Assembly (NCBI RefSeq): GCF_029784155.1
Contig: NC_073693.1
Span: 333,090,009-333,154,008 of the forward strand
Length of the DNA: 64,000 nt
Reading direction: 5' to 3'
From: Uranotaenia lowii
Taxonomy: Eukaryota > Arthropoda > Insecta > Diptera > Culicidae
Shown piece by piece: positions 47,201 to 60,500 of this stretch; position 1 is the first letter of the stretch; each line of letters begins with the position of its first letter. The notes beneath the pieces were generated by a model. It made no database searches. It was given only the letters and a program-made list of their open reading frames with translations, and was not told the origin of the DNA. Position numbers and translations under genes: made by a program.

Positions 47201-49260
47201 AGAAAGTAGAAACTAGTGCTTTTTAACACCAAGCATGACCATTTGAGGCTTCGTTTTTTTTTTTCAAAAGTTTAGTAACAAATAAAAGATAATAAGTTCT
47301 GAATAATACTTTTTGAACGACTTTAAACTCATTTCAAAGGATACAGATTCCCAAACCAAAAATTGTTTTTCTATTTCCATATTTCAGGTACTGTATCCAA
47401 TTAATGATTCTTGATTTTCAATTCGGTAATAATTGGCTTTTCTCGGGAAGATTATCGGCTTTTAGTTTCAAGTATTTGAGTTAAATAAAAATTTTATTGA
47501 ACATAAAAAAAATTTGTTTACTATTTAGATACAAAGTCCTGAATCTTATTTTAACTGAAAAATTGTAGTATAACAAAGTTTTAAAATGGACATCTAAATT
47601 TAAAAACTCAAAATAAGAATCATCACTCAAAATTCGCATTTTAATTCAAATTCACTATCCACATTGGAAATAAATCACTTAAACAATGAATTCTAATTGA
47701 AACACACAATTTAACACAGAAATTTAATTGAAAATTTCTAAAAGAGGGCTTGGAATCTGGCTTTTAAAAGCCTTAACTGGAATTCAGATGCGGAAATCAA
47801 TTTTTTGTACATTTCAGTAATCGTATAGCAATTCAGAAGCAGATTTAAAATTCTTATATTGAATTCAGGTTCAGAATTCGGATTCATAATGCTGGCTCAA
47901 ATGCAGAATAGGATTTAACTCGTAAATCAGTTTTACAATCAAGGTAAAATTTATTAAATTGACTTTTTCTTTGAGTAATTTGAGAGATCACAAACAAATG
48001 AATTCGTTATTTGACTGCAATACAAAATTCAAAATTTTTAATTAAAGTTAGTTTGTTCTCAGTATTTAGCTGAAAACCAGAAATAAAAAGGAGAATTTGA
48101 GTTTATTGTTTACAGTTTAAAGTGCTACTGCAAACAAATCTTATTTTTGAAAATTTAAAATTATAAGAAAGAAGTCTAACACAGGATTATCACTATGTAA
48201 TTTTTTTATGTTTAATATTTGCTGTTTTTTAGGAAAGGAAAGCTTTCCTCAAAATCTCATTTTATCAAATTAACTAATCTAACAGACTCTTGAACAAATT
48301 AAAAGATTCTGATCATCGATGAAAATGAATTTCATTTTTTGTTACTGAAAGTTTAATTATACAAATTTAGCTCACTATTTTAATGGTAATAGTACGTCTT
48401 CATTCAAAGTTACGATTTAACTCTCTAGAACCTATCTTTTTCAATTAAAAATAGCTTTGTTTTCAGATTACACACAACTTTTGATCTATGAAAAGCTCTT
48501 TTAATGAGAAATAAAAATTGATTTTTTTCCCAAAAATTGCATTAGCACTTTAGTACTTTTTGCAGTTGATAGATTTTACACACTCCAATCATTTTTTCCT
48601 TAGTTTTGAATACATTAATACTGATCCACTGATATATTTTAATTCAGATGTTGTTAAAATTGGCCCACAAATAACTAAGATATTTGAAGAACAAATAAAA
48701 TATGAGAAAAAATATTGTGCATATTTTTCGAAGTGTTTTCGTACTTTCCCAACCACGCTTTTAGAAGGGGTTTATGTTTCATCTCTCCTTCCAAACTCAG
48801 GAGAAATTTTTCTCAAATAATCAACCCAGAAATGCTTTTACTCTTTGACCTGACTGCCAATCATTTTTTTGATCGAAAAACACTTTAAACAAAGATTTCT
48901 GAGGCTACAAAATTGCTAATTTTAAGAAAAATTGGTTCATTTCCAGTTTTCTCATGTTTCAAAGCTTCTCTTAGCTGTTGCTTTTGACAACTGCTAGTCA
49001 AGTGGTTTTCAGTAACAAAGATTGATAGATTTTCATATTTTTAATCATTTTGCGAAAAAAAAATTGTTAACCAACTATTCGAAGGGGTTTAAATATACCC
49101 CGTCTAAAGGCGGGGTTGGGCACTAGAGGGTTAAAACAAATCAGTTACTAAATACCACCCCTCCCCCTCACCCCCCTAATGAATCGCTCAGCTGTATCAC
49201 TAGCCAAAATTTATTAATGAATGAATGAATTAGCAAAGTATGCTGAACAAATATGAAACA
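44218..49260. other. Non-coding DNA, GC-richer at 45.0-46.3 kb
   Basis: About 5 kb without a gene I can support. The 45.0-46.3 kb island has short open frames (45086-45397, 45671-45883, 45921-46115) with no domain. The rest is AT-rich. A short ATGA microsatellite lies at 49217-49230, just outside the hAT-like element. Confidence 0.5.
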
Positions 49261-49268
49261 GTATAAAG
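49261..49268 (+). repeat. Left 8-bp target-site duplication GTATAAAG
   Basis: Identical to 51074-51081. It flanks the element whose ends are CATGG(A/G)TGGCCAA. An 8-bp duplication is characteristic of hAT transposons. Confidence 0.75.
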
Positions 49269-49523
49269 CATGGATGGCCAAACTATGGCCCACGGGCAAC
49301 ATGTGGCCGCGACTAACTTTTTGTGGCCCGCGAAGCTCTTTTTGGAAAAGCCATGGTCTAAGAATTTGACATTTTTCTTGGTCTGCGTGTATCATTTGGA
49401 TAAATATATTTGAATCTACACTAACAAAATTCAAAACAGAGATCTGAAAATCTCCTCGATGTGATATAAGCAAAAGGGATAAAAGTGTTTAAAACTAATT
49501 TTGAGAAAACATGCTTTTAAATT

Positions 49524-49700
49524 GTACGTCTCGGTGGTCAAGTGGTTAGCGTGTTAAGACGGTAATCGCTGGTCCACTGATGGCATGGGTTCGATTCCCA
49601 TCTCGGTACTGGGTGTTAAATGTTAATCTTAAGTTGTCCACGTCATTTATTCAGTCTGGTAAGCCTAAATCGGCTGAGACGGTGTATGTCTTTTTTTTTA
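49524..49700 (+). mobile_element. tRNA-derived SINE
   Basis: The A box TGGTCAAGTGG is at 49535-49545 and a perfect B box GGTTCGATTCC at 49588-49598, with a pairing T arm (ATGGG/CCCAT). The seven bases before the A box do not pair with those after the T arm, so no acceptor stem forms and this is not a functional tRNA. A unique region of about 90 bp with a small AGCC..GGCT hairpin follows, ending in T9 (49691-49699). This head-body-tail plan is that of tRNA-derived SINEs, such as those known in mosquitoes. Confidence 0.75.
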
Positions 49701-50796
49701 AATTACTGTGTTTAGCCATTTTCCGTTTATTTTTCGGAAAGTTGTAATTTTCTTTCGAGCGTACAAGTATGAGGATAGAATTATAGAAATCTTAAAAATT
49801 TAACAAATTTAATTTGAATCATCGAGAATCGTTTGGCATTATTTACTCAAAATCGATCATTTTTGCACTTACATTTATGTACGTCTTTAGCTCTGAGGGT
49901 CTCATATAATTTTACCAAAAAGTATACCGTCACTGAAATTACGGTTTTCAAGTTATCAAAATTTTACGGTATTTGACATATATCTGTGAATCCCATAACA
50001 ATTTTTTCTATGTTTTCCGATTGGGATTTGGTGACTACATATCATTGGTTAAAGAGCATTCAAGCGGACTCTAGTCTTAATATTGAGGAGTTTGAATAGC
50101 CTCAGAAAGATAGTTAGGTCGTATCAAAATCATTTAAAATTCGTAAAAAAATCACCGATACTTATCAACATCATAATTAAAACAACAATTTTACATCAAC
50201 TTCATCCATTCGTAACTTGAATTCTATTTCAAAAACTTCGTTCATCCATCCAAATTTAATAACTTTATCAAATATTGTAAAATATCGAAAGTTTGCTGTG
50301 AACATTTTTCACAGCAGTTATTTTTTGCTATATTTTATGAAAATAAAATCAACCCCAAATATATTTTTGGCATCTTACTTTGTTTTGATGTACAAAAACA
50401 TTAATAATGAAAAATTAAACAGAATTTACAGTTCGGTAGAAGAATTCAACTAGAATCGGTTTTTTACTGACAAATCTCTCAGAAGAACGATATTTTCTCC
50501 CAAAATTTAAACTCACAAAAAGTGGAATGATTATCAAAGGACCAAATTCGTATCCATCCTGTTTATAAAAGGCTTTTCCAATACACTTGTCAAATCGAGG
50601 TACTGGAAAATTTAAAAATAGTTGGGTTAAGTTCCGTACTTTGAAAAATCAATATTATTTATGATATAACTAGAGTTCGTTGAAACAGTATTTTTTCCTA
50701 TGATTATTTTTATAAAACTTGCTCAAAACATTTGCGCTTTATACGCATAAATCAAAAAAATAATAATAAAAATTGTTTTTTGTTCGATTTGGCAAA

Positions 50797-50938
50797 AAAG
50801 GTGAGAAAATCCTGGCAAAATCCTAGCATTTTTTTATGAAATCCGGGCAACCAACCGGACCGGACTTTTCCCAAATTTTGTATTAAATATCTGGAAAAAC
50901 CCGGATAAAATCGGGTAATCTGGAAAGTTCAGGCAAAT
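50797..50938 (-). repeat. Inverted copy of the TTGCC/CCGGAT dispersed repeat
   Basis: Read on the minus strand it gives ATCCGGGTTTTTCCAGATAT, TTAATACAAAAT, GTCCGGTCCGG and TTGCCAGGATTTTC, matching the 43765-44217 family. It lies inside the hAT-like element. Confidence 0.65.
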
Positions 50939-51073
50939 GTTTTTATAGCATTTTAAAAATCTTTTATTATTCGTTTTCTTCGAATATTTCAGAACAAATT
51001 GTTTTGTTTTGGCCCTCCAGCCAATCTCATTTCTGAAATTTGGCCCGTCTGTTGAAAATGTTGGCCACCCATG

Positions 51074-51081
51074 GTATAAAG
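51074..51081 (+). repeat. Right 8-bp target-site duplication GTATAAAG
   Basis: Exact partner of 49261-49268 at the other end of the hAT-like element. Confidence 0.75.
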
Positions 51082-54000
51082 CAAACATAGGTGTGTTTTA
51101 AAAGAGAATGCTTTTCTGAAGTACTCGAAGTATTGTGACATACAAATAATCAGAAAAATACTGCTTTATGAAATAAAAGTGGCTCCAGAGAGTAAAACGC
51201 AATTAACTTACCAAAAATCATAATATTTTGAAGCAGAATTATAATTAAAATGATTTCTCAGTGTCCTGGGTCATCGTATAATAATATTTAAGAAAACCAT
51301 CTGGTGGAAAAATTTCAACAAATTTCAATACTGTTTTGACAATAAATATTGAACAGAAAAACAATTTAATTCCACAATGGTTAAATAAGTCAAAAAATAT
51401 CATTTTATTTGGAGTATCAGTTCAAACCAAACTTTTCTTACCTTTTATTTTTTCCAACTTAAATATAAAAAAAAAGTTGAGAGGAAAAATCATACACAAT
51501 AAAACGAAAAAGATAAGCAATGGCTCTTGAGAGTTTTTTTTTAACTTAGAATTCTTATTGTTTTTAGAAAATTCCAAACTTTCCACGTAAAAAAATATTA
51601 GAAATTTTCAAAATTACCGAAAATTGGTCCAATTAAAAAAAACAAATTTGGTAAAGTAAATCTGAGTCTGAATTGTAAACTTTTTTAAACCAGAAAGTTT
51701 TTTTTAATATATAACTTGATTGTTCCTTTTTTTTTTAAATTGATGCATCTATTTTTAGCACATTTAAAATATGAACGCATTTTAAAAGAGTCCAATGCTT
51801 TTATATAACTCAAACCGGTAAGATTTTTTGAATATTTGAAAGGGTTAACCCTTAAAATTGAAAAATTAAACTGTAAATAAATAAAAATTGAGATTAAACC
51901 ACTGTTTTGAATAAATTGGCATAAGAAGCTTCTGTACCACTGTTATGTCTGTTAAATTGGTTGAAACGAAACCGTTTGGTCAAATGGAAAATTTAATTCG
52001 ATTGGTTAAATAAGTGGAGTGAGAAGTTTTGTTTGAAGAACCGAAACCTTTGTCGATGACTCTCACTACCTTTAATAAGTTAAAACCATGAGAAAATATG
52101 AAAAGTTTAATTTAGTGAATGAAGTTTTTTTCCTATTGCTTCAGCAATATTAACATTCAAATTTTTAATTAAAAATAAGTACCATTGAATGTTTGAAGAA
52201 ATGCCTGGGCTAGGAAAAGCTGAGTCTGAAATGATTTCTGACTGGTAAATAAATTCAATATTTTTTATTTTGAAAACAGAATATTTTGTCGTCAATTTTA
52301 AAACTGAATGTTTCTTCAAAAAGAATCTTAAAAATTTTAAAATGTGCATCTATAAACAGGAAAAGATTAAAAATTAAAAAAAACAAAAGCTTAGTTTTTA
52401 TCTAAAGCTAAGTGCATTAAGAAATAGGACAGTTACGAATGCGTGTGTCTCAAAAACCATTCCTTTGATCGAAATACTTTCTATGAAGGAAATGAAGGTA
52501 ATCATGGAAGAATAAAGAAAAATTATTTATTGTTTTTTTTGTAAGAAAAATTTCAACTTAATTCTTGGTACCTCCCATGGACCGGTGCACACTTTTTTCA
52601 GTTATGATATTGATCAGTTTTTCCAACTTATACTTCGTCTAATCTGTATTTTTGATGGCAGCAACCTCTTCCTTCAATTTCTGCTAGTTTTTGGTCCGAT
52701 ACTTCTCTTTTTAAAGAAACTAAGGACAATTTAATCGATACAATTGTTTCGAAATGAAAAAAACTCGATTATTTTTTAGCCATTCAAAAGCATTTTAATG
52801 GAATTTCTGCCGGAAAGTCTGTCAAAAACGAAGTAAAACCATCATGAGATCGAACTTAAAGTATAATCAGTTAGTAAATATAGTAGGTTGTGAAGGGTAC
52901 TTACAAGATTGCTTTTTATTGGCTAGTAAAAACAATGAAAACCAAAGCTTTCGTTTAAAAAATTCTTGTACTTTTCCAAAGGAGCAAAGTTTTGTCAAAT
53001 CATTATATTTTTTTGCAAAACAAATAACAAATACAAACTTTAATCTGCTAGGGACCTTGCCACGAACAGACATGTTGCAGGAATTTCTTTGAAATAATGG
53101 TTTTCATAAATTTTGTCGTCCATCAGAAATCACCTGTCTCATTGCTTCGGTCCTGGCTATACATTTTACGACCTTTGGAACTTGCTAAAACTTGTTGTTA
53201 AAGGTAAGGTTTGAAAGGTTCATAATAAGGCAACACTCTAAGTTTATCGGAGTAATTTTTTTGGACAATTCAGCGATCTACATTTACATTTATTAAAAAT
53301 GAAAAATTTAGGTATGAGACTTGCCATCCCTGATGACCCTTAACCGTAGTTGCCGATCATGTGCTTCACTCCAATGCTTGATTTGAAATTTTGGACATTT
53401 TTGACAGTGTTTGCATACTTTTCCACCACCCACACACTCTTTAAATAATCAACGGTTTTGTTAGCTATCAAATTAATAATGACGGATTTTGTAAGAAACT
53501 GTGCAAAATATTTTTTTTCTTATTCCCTTACATCGTAAATATCTCAAAAAACACGTGAATTTAAAATGTTGACAAATTAAGATCTAATAGTACTTTTCAC
53601 ATTCAGCAAAATGCTGCCAAAATTTTAAATTTCTTATTACAAGTAACGAGCTATAAGCAAAAAAAGTGTCCCATTTCTAAAAGAACTTAGCTTTAACTGT
53701 AGGTACAGCATTATATACATCATAAACTCAATTACTTATCGAAAAGCATGAGTTGTTTATTAAAGTTGTTGTAAAATGAAAGAAGATAATAATGTTGACA
53801 CAATTTTCCCGGAAAGTTTGATAACATGTCGTTTTAAGTATACATGACTTTCTGATGAAAAATATAAAATTGACAAAGAAAATTCCGAGGAAGCATGACT
53901 CTAACGGGTTTACTCCTGAATAATATTGTCAAACTATTGTTTTTTAAGCATAACTGAATTTTTCTGTATAAATTTAGTATTTCATGAAAACCATCAAATT

Positions 54001-56865
54001 GATTCCAATGAACGGTAAACACTATTCACTGAATAACTTATTCAGAATGCACAATAATTATTCCTGTTACTCTATCCTTGCATCGCCCGTGAATCCCAGG
54101 AATTCATTAAATTCCACCAGGGCGGTTTCTTCGAACGGCCCCTCATCACTCGTGCTCGCCTCCATAATAATCCAACGAATGAACAGCACGGCACGGCTTG
54201 ACTCAAGTTCGGGTGTTGTGACGGAATGCAATTATTTGCTCTGTTACTGACTACTGCGGAAGAAAATAACAACATTCCAGCAACTCACTCGGAAGCTTAA
54301 TTTCGCGACTGCAGCAGTAGGTATTTATTCACCGAAACGGAAACTCTTCTCAACTCGACTGAACCTGGGTTTGCGTACGGTTTGTTGATAGGAACAAAAA
54401 ACAGGCAGCCAACAGCAGGACCACCTCGGTAGTGAATTGGTGAATCGAGAAAGAAAACCGCCCTTTCTGCGGCGATGCGAGTGGCTCCAGAGAGTGTGGA
54501 GGGGGAAAGTGAAAAGAAAAACAACTTTACGAAATGACGAAAGTTCAACACTCTTCGTTGCTGGTTTTGCGTCTCTGCAGCAGCATCTCTGATGGAGTGA
54601 AAAGTGGTGGGTTCAGGAACTGAGTGCAGTAGTAGATATTTGCAAGTTGCAAGTTCAGTTAATGATGTGCTGTTTTTATCTTCTGAAGCACCCACTCCAG
54701 CCAGTGGCTGTCTGTCTGTCTCTTACTGCTGTTCCTGCGGCAGTAGTGCAGTAGATCGTCCTCCCTTTTTTTGCGTTCCTCCCGGCATGCAGCACAATTT
54801 TACATAAGCCGGTTATGAAAACTGGCACTCGTGATCCGGGATCCGTTTATTTTCCACTAAATATCATCAACTTTCCACTCCACGCCGCCGCCAGGAGTGA
54901 AGTATGTTATGAGATTTTGAAATGACTTTTGCTGAAAGTTTATTTGAGGAGATGCTGTAAGAAATTGGCTCATTTTGTGTTTTTCCTTTTCATAAAACGC
55001 AACATGATGATGATGGGTAGATAAGTAAGTAAACAGGAAGCTGTTTTAAAGCTCTTTTCAAGAGTTTGACGTTTTTTCTTTGGTCCTTATGGAAGAAAAA
55101 AAAAGAAACATTATGGTAGGAATATTAAAGAATGAAAGTGTATATTGGTCATAAGAAATCATAAAAAACATTTTCAGAATTTTTGGGAAAATTGTGGTTT
55201 TACATTTGAGAAAAACAAATTCCCATAAAAACAAAAATTTAAATTGCTCTTTTCATGCAAAGTTGTCGTCAAAGAAAAATCTATAATTCTACAGAACTTT
55301 GAGAAAATTTCTATAACAGAATCTGTGTCACAGAAAAACAGAATTTTGTGAAGATCGCAGATTTCACAGAATTTTAAAAATTTACTTGATTTTACTGTTA
55401 AGTTCGCAAATCACAAGTCACGTTGATCAAATCAAACAATAAACCAATGTTTAACACAAATGGAGAATCAAATTTTAAGTACAAAATTTATCAGTTTGAA
55501 AAGCTTTAGGAGTAACATGTTAGAGTCTACATATGTATTTATTCACTGAAAACATGCTTACCCGAACACTGATGCCTATAATAAGTTGAACTGCATTAAA
55601 ATGGATAACATAGAACCATTTCTTCGTATGTTGTGTTGTTAAAAACGTTAGAAAGTATAACTGAAAATCACAGAATATTGTCACAGAATTTTGAGAAAAA
55701 AAACACAGAATTCAGGAATATATTTTGTCGAAGACAAATACATTTTTTAACAACCATGATATCAGGAAATATTTGATTTAAATTAAAACTTATCGAATCG
55801 GGATTTTTTTTAAATAAAAAACAAGCTATTGTTTTGTTCAATTTCTTGTTATCTTAAAATGTTAGAAAAGACCGAAGCCAAGGTTATGATTCGAAATTAT
55901 GAGTACATTAAAAGTAGGATGCTTACACGAGTAATATACTCTGAAAAATGAAAATAAATAGGGGAAAAAGGTGTTCAACCCTATTTAAAAAGTTATCTTA
56001 TAAAAATCCAGTTTTGAATGTATTTTTATTTTTAATCCCATTTACTTGATGTCATACCAGATTTGATTCTAGCAAAAAGATTCTAGATTTCCATTCACAT
56101 GGTGAATTGTTTTGAGACCTTTTAAAATAAAAATTAATCGTCTTTGAATATTAGAACATTACAGAATAGACTCTCCCCTATTATTCAAAAAAAACACCAT
56201 CAGGGATCAAGAACAACATTTTGTTTGTCAAAATTTGATAACGAAATACAAGAATAAAACTTCAAAATTTCCTCAACACAAAAGTGACAGCATTTTTTAA
56301 TGCCTTTGTTATAATTGCCAATTTTGAAAGATTTAAGATCAATTTATTGTGATATGGCGCTAAAAAGTTTCAATATTATTCGAAAATCAACTGATGGACT
56401 AACTTACAATGAGAACAAAAACTGTGTTGAATCAATAAACTATTTTCTAATCAATTATGGACCATGATTTTGCCTAGATACGATCTCAGAGATACAACGC
56501 TGTGCAAAATTAAAATTAAACAGATTCAGATATTTTTAGTTAATATTGAGGCTATTTAGTACATCACCAAAGAAAGTCTAAAGGCATTTGATAAAGAAGA
56601 TTTTTAATCTTTTAAACAACTTTGTATAAGACTTCAAATCGTCTAGCTTCTGTTGAAAAAAGTATCTAAAACACATTTTTCATTCAATTTGTATTTCAGA
56701 AATCCTCAAAACTGTCGTTTTTTACAAAACGAGGAAAATAAACTATTTCAAATCTCCTACTCAATCTATTTTCAATAGTTTTTAATTACTCGAGGTCTAT
56801 TGAATAAATGAACTAGAATTCACAAACAAATATGCCAATTTGTAAAAAAAATTGTAAATTTTGTC
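51082..56865. other. Non-coding DNA, GC-richer at 54.0-54.9 kb
   Basis: No supported gene. The 54.0-54.9 kb island contains CTGTCTGTCTGTCT and short domain-free open frames on both strands (minus 54297-54695 is the longest). The rest is AT-rich. Relics of the CACAGAATTT-type dispersed repeat are listed separately. Confidence 0.5.
55290..55716 (-). repeat. Relics of the CACAGAATTTT dispersed repeat
   Basis: Motifs TCTGTGTCACAGAAA (55321 onward), ATTTCACAGAATTTT (55361 onward) and CACAGAATTTTGAGAAAA (55683 onward) parallel, in reverse complement, the interior of the element at 42679-43058. Boundaries are not definable. Confidence 0.4.
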
Positions 56866-56868
56866 AAT

Positions 56869-57594
56869 TTGATCATTTTTGTCATTTTTGTCATTTTTGT
56901 CATTTTTGTCATTTTTGTCATTTTTGTCATTTTTGTCAATTTTGTCATTTTTGTCATTTTTGTCATTTTTGTCATTTTTGTCATTTTTGTCATTTTTGTC
57001 ATTTTTGTCATTTTTGTCATTTTTGTCATTTTTGTCATTTTTGTCATTTTTGTCATTTTTGTCATTTTTGTCATTTTTGTCATTTTTGTCATTTTTGTCA
57101 TTTTTGTCATTTTTGTCATTTTTGTCATTTTTGTCATTTTTGTCATTTTTGTCATTTTTGTCATTTTTGTCATTTTTGTCATTTTTGTCATTTTTGTCAT
57201 TTTTGTCATTTTTGTCATTTTTGTCATTTTTGTCATTTTTGTCATTTTTGTCATTTTTGTCATTTTTGTCATTTTTGTCATTTTTGTCATTTTTGTCATT
57301 TTTGTCATTTTTGTCATTTTTGTCATTTTTGTCATTTTTGTCATTTTTGTCATTTTTGTCATTTTTGTCATTTTTGTCATTTTTGTCATTTTTGTCATTT
57401 TTGTCATTTTTGTCATTTTTGTCATTTTTGTCATTTTTGTCATTTTTGTCATTTTTGTCATTTTTGTCATTTTTGTCATTTTTGTCATTTTTGTCATTTT
57501 TGTCATTTTTGTCATTTTTGTCATTTTTGTCATTTTTGTCGTTTTTGTCATTTTTTGTCATTTTTGTCATTTTTGTCATTTTTGTTAAATATGT
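56869..57594 (-). repeat. Inverted TGACAAAAA satellite (TTTTTGTCA on the plus strand)
   Basis: About 80 almost perfect copies of TTTTTGTCA, the exact reverse complement of the unit at 27430-28416. One extra T near 57555 shifts the register, as a single extra A does in the 27-kb array. Open frames here are artefacts of the 9-bp period. Confidence 0.96.
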
Positions 57595-57599
57595 TGTTT

Positions 57600-60500
57600 T
57601 TGTCATTTCAAGAAACTTTAAAATATAGGTACCTGTTTCATTTTGCTTGCTTAGCTAGTTTTTTTTTTTCATACATGTTCTTAAAAATTTGGTACAAATA
57701 AGCCTTCAAATTTGTGAACAGATATAAATTCGATGTGAAAAAATTGGCTTAAGCTTTTATAGAAATGCATGAAAGTCGAATAAATTTTCCCGAACCAACT
57801 TTTCGTCTAACACCAAAGCTTTTTGAGGAAAAAGATGCACATGCATCATTCAAACACAAAAGAAATATGTGGAACAAAATCCATGCCTGAGCTAGAACTT
57901 ATCTGAATAAGGAAATTTTCCCCCGAAGAAAAACACTTCCCGAAGAAAGCGGATTTGTCGTTTCCAAACTTTTGCTTTCAGAGAAAAATTTTGCGTTCCC
58001 TGGAAACTCGGCACCAGCACCAGAAATAATGGTTCGGTACTAACCAAAACAATCCCAGAAAGTGGTGTCTGGGTGCCGGAAAACGAAACTATACATCCCC
58101 AAGTACAAATTTTACTTCTGCTGCCCGGAACAAAAGAAAGAAAGACCATTGCCATTGCTGCGATAAGGATGTTGTAAAAAGAAGCTTCTGGGATTTAGAT
58201 TTATCATAAAATATTTATAACTTTCGGTCGACGTTGTGTGTCTAACTGGGGGGTTTTCCGCTCTTTTCTTCTGGCCTCTGGTTCCGGTTTTCCTAGAGCT
58301 TCCTTGTCTTGTTCCTTTCCTAGTACTGTTGGCCCTCCGGCTTCGGCATTTGTCAGATTGCACTGTAAACTCACATTTGTAAAAGGAATACAATCGATGG
58401 GAAAAGTTTCTTCTCGGCTCCTGGAGACACTGGGAGCACACAATCCCACAAACAAATTCAGACATCGACGACGAAAGTTCTGCTGCGTCGAGGACGGTAA
58501 CAAATACGAAGCCGACAGGATTCAGGGTTCCGAGATCTCGAATCGAAGTTGTTCCTTGGGGGGTGAAGAAAGCTTCAAGAAGATCCTGTTTGCCGCATTT
58601 TTGTATGTTGGGTATGAAAGTGAGAATCCTCAAGAGGAGGAACGATTCTTTTCAGGTCAACTTCTAACAACTACTAGGAACTAGTTCGAACCAGAGAGAC
58701 TCTTTGGTGTTGTCTTGTGTAGTTCAAGTTTTCTACTTTTTTATGTTTTGGTTTTTTGTGGCATCCATTCCTTGAACAAGTTTACATCGTTACGAATCAT
58801 CTAAAATTTACCATTCGAACTCCAACCAATAGCAAAAACACCTGCTGGTGAAACCGACTTTGTGGGGAACCATGCACACATTAAAAATGTAGAAAAAGAT
58901 TATCTTGTTGGTACGTACCTGGAACGAGAAAAAAAAGAAAATGAAAATGAAGGTTAGCTTTCGATTATAAATTGATTGGATAAGTGAGGTAAAGTCAACA
59001 CATCAACATAGATTCGAAAACAGAGCTTATGAATGATATATGTAGTTCTAGGTAAAGTCGGGAACCAACGCATAAAACTTTCAAAGAAATATTTTTATTT
59101 TTATTTATGAAATATCCCACAAAAAATAAAAATATTTTTCTTAGATTCCTGAATTCAAAGTTCGTCAAACAAAATTTGGGTAGTGATACTTAAAATTTTC
59201 TTAACCATACTTAGATGTTACTGGGTACTGTTTTACTAGCTTCAATTCGTTGGAAACATTGACGCACATGATCCGATGTTAAAATATGTTATGTGTTATT
59301 TTTTTTATTCTCAAGATCTCGACATTTCGACGAGATTCATAAGTAATATTTGCCTAAATCATATGTAGGAAAAGTAAATAGTTCCATTCTACTCAAGATC
59401 TAATTTCGACTTGTTTCACCTAAGATCATCTACACTAACGAAATTTAAACTTTTTAAATCCAAAATTTGATAAAAAAAAATGTTAAGGATATAATTGAGA
59501 AAATAGTTCTTTTCTCTTTTTTCTTTTTTAAAACTATTTTTCTTATCATTTTTCAAAAAAAAAAATCTTGTATTTTCTTCAATTGTTACTAAATTTCTTA
59601 ATTTCAAGCTGCGTGAACTGAAGACAAATCAAAGAACTTGTCTTCTTCTCAAAACCAAACTTCTACATAAAGCCAAACAATCCAAAATGACCCATTTCCA
59701 TCCAAAATTTAAAAAATTATTATGTTATTACTATTCTCTTTGCTTCGTTCTGTTAAATATTCTAATGCTAAACTGAATTTTACATGCTATGATTCTATTT
59801 TAGATAAAGATGTTCATTCATATTGAACTTGAAAATACGAGCTTTCGAACGTTAAACTGAAAATATTTATGAATTTCAAAATCGTTGAAGAACCTAAGAC
59901 ATAAATGAAAAGCGAATTACCTCACAAGAATTTATCCTTTAATGCTTTAAAATTATTTTTTTCTTACTAATCAAATTTAAGCTTGAAAAAAAATATTGGG
60001 ATGTCGTGTAGCGAATCAAAATTTTCAATATTCTATGATCTTATACCGCATACCCGATCAAAAGAGAATAAAAAAAAATTATATCGACATAAGGTATTTC
60101 GATATTAAATTTATCCAATCTAATTTAGATATAATTCAATGCGCAAAAGGTGTTAAAATATCTCAAAGAATTTGAAAAAAAAACTAAGCAAGAACGATTT
60201 AATTACATATGAAACCATTTGATAAGTAGCTTTATAAATAGATTTTAACTCAATCAGAAAGGATAATAAACACCAATGAGTAGGCGTTGACCTGATGGCA
60301 TCGCACGTATTTTTAAGTTAAATGGTATTCAGTATAATTTTTGCAATATATAATAAATATAACAAATATCCGGGAGTCCAAAGAAACACTAATCGCCGGA
60401 AGTGTTTTAAACCTGTTTGTGGACGGGTTTGTAGATATGTTTCAAACTGGGTTCGGGGTGTGCAAATATTTGTTATGTGCTAAAGGGTTTCAATCGTTTC

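Larger units (their letters stand above)
49269..51073. mobile_element. Non-autonomous hAT-like DNA transposon
   Basis: The left end CATGGATGGCCAAAC and the reverse complement of the right end, CATGGGTGGCCAAC, are short terminal inverted repeats of hAT form. The next sequence (TATGGCCCACGGGC; ACGGGCC on the other side) is the GGCCC-rich subterminal sequence common in hAT elements. The flanks GTATAAAG are exact 8-bp duplications. The 1,805-bp interior shows no transposase: a 101-codon minus-strand frame at 49168-49473 crosses the terminus and is not one. It contains a tRNA-type SINE (49524-49700) and an inverted TTGCC/CCGGAT repeat (50797-50938), both presumably later insertions. The SINE must be younger than the host element unless it was carried along. 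Confidence 0.72.

Noticed and set aside
49527..49608. Functional tRNA gene
   Set aside because: A and B boxes and the T arm are good, but the acceptor stem cannot pair. A SINE is the better call.
58112..58684. Overlapping 148-173 codon frames on both strands
   Set aside because: No domain, and neither strand stands out. Splice-site evidence could not be judged.
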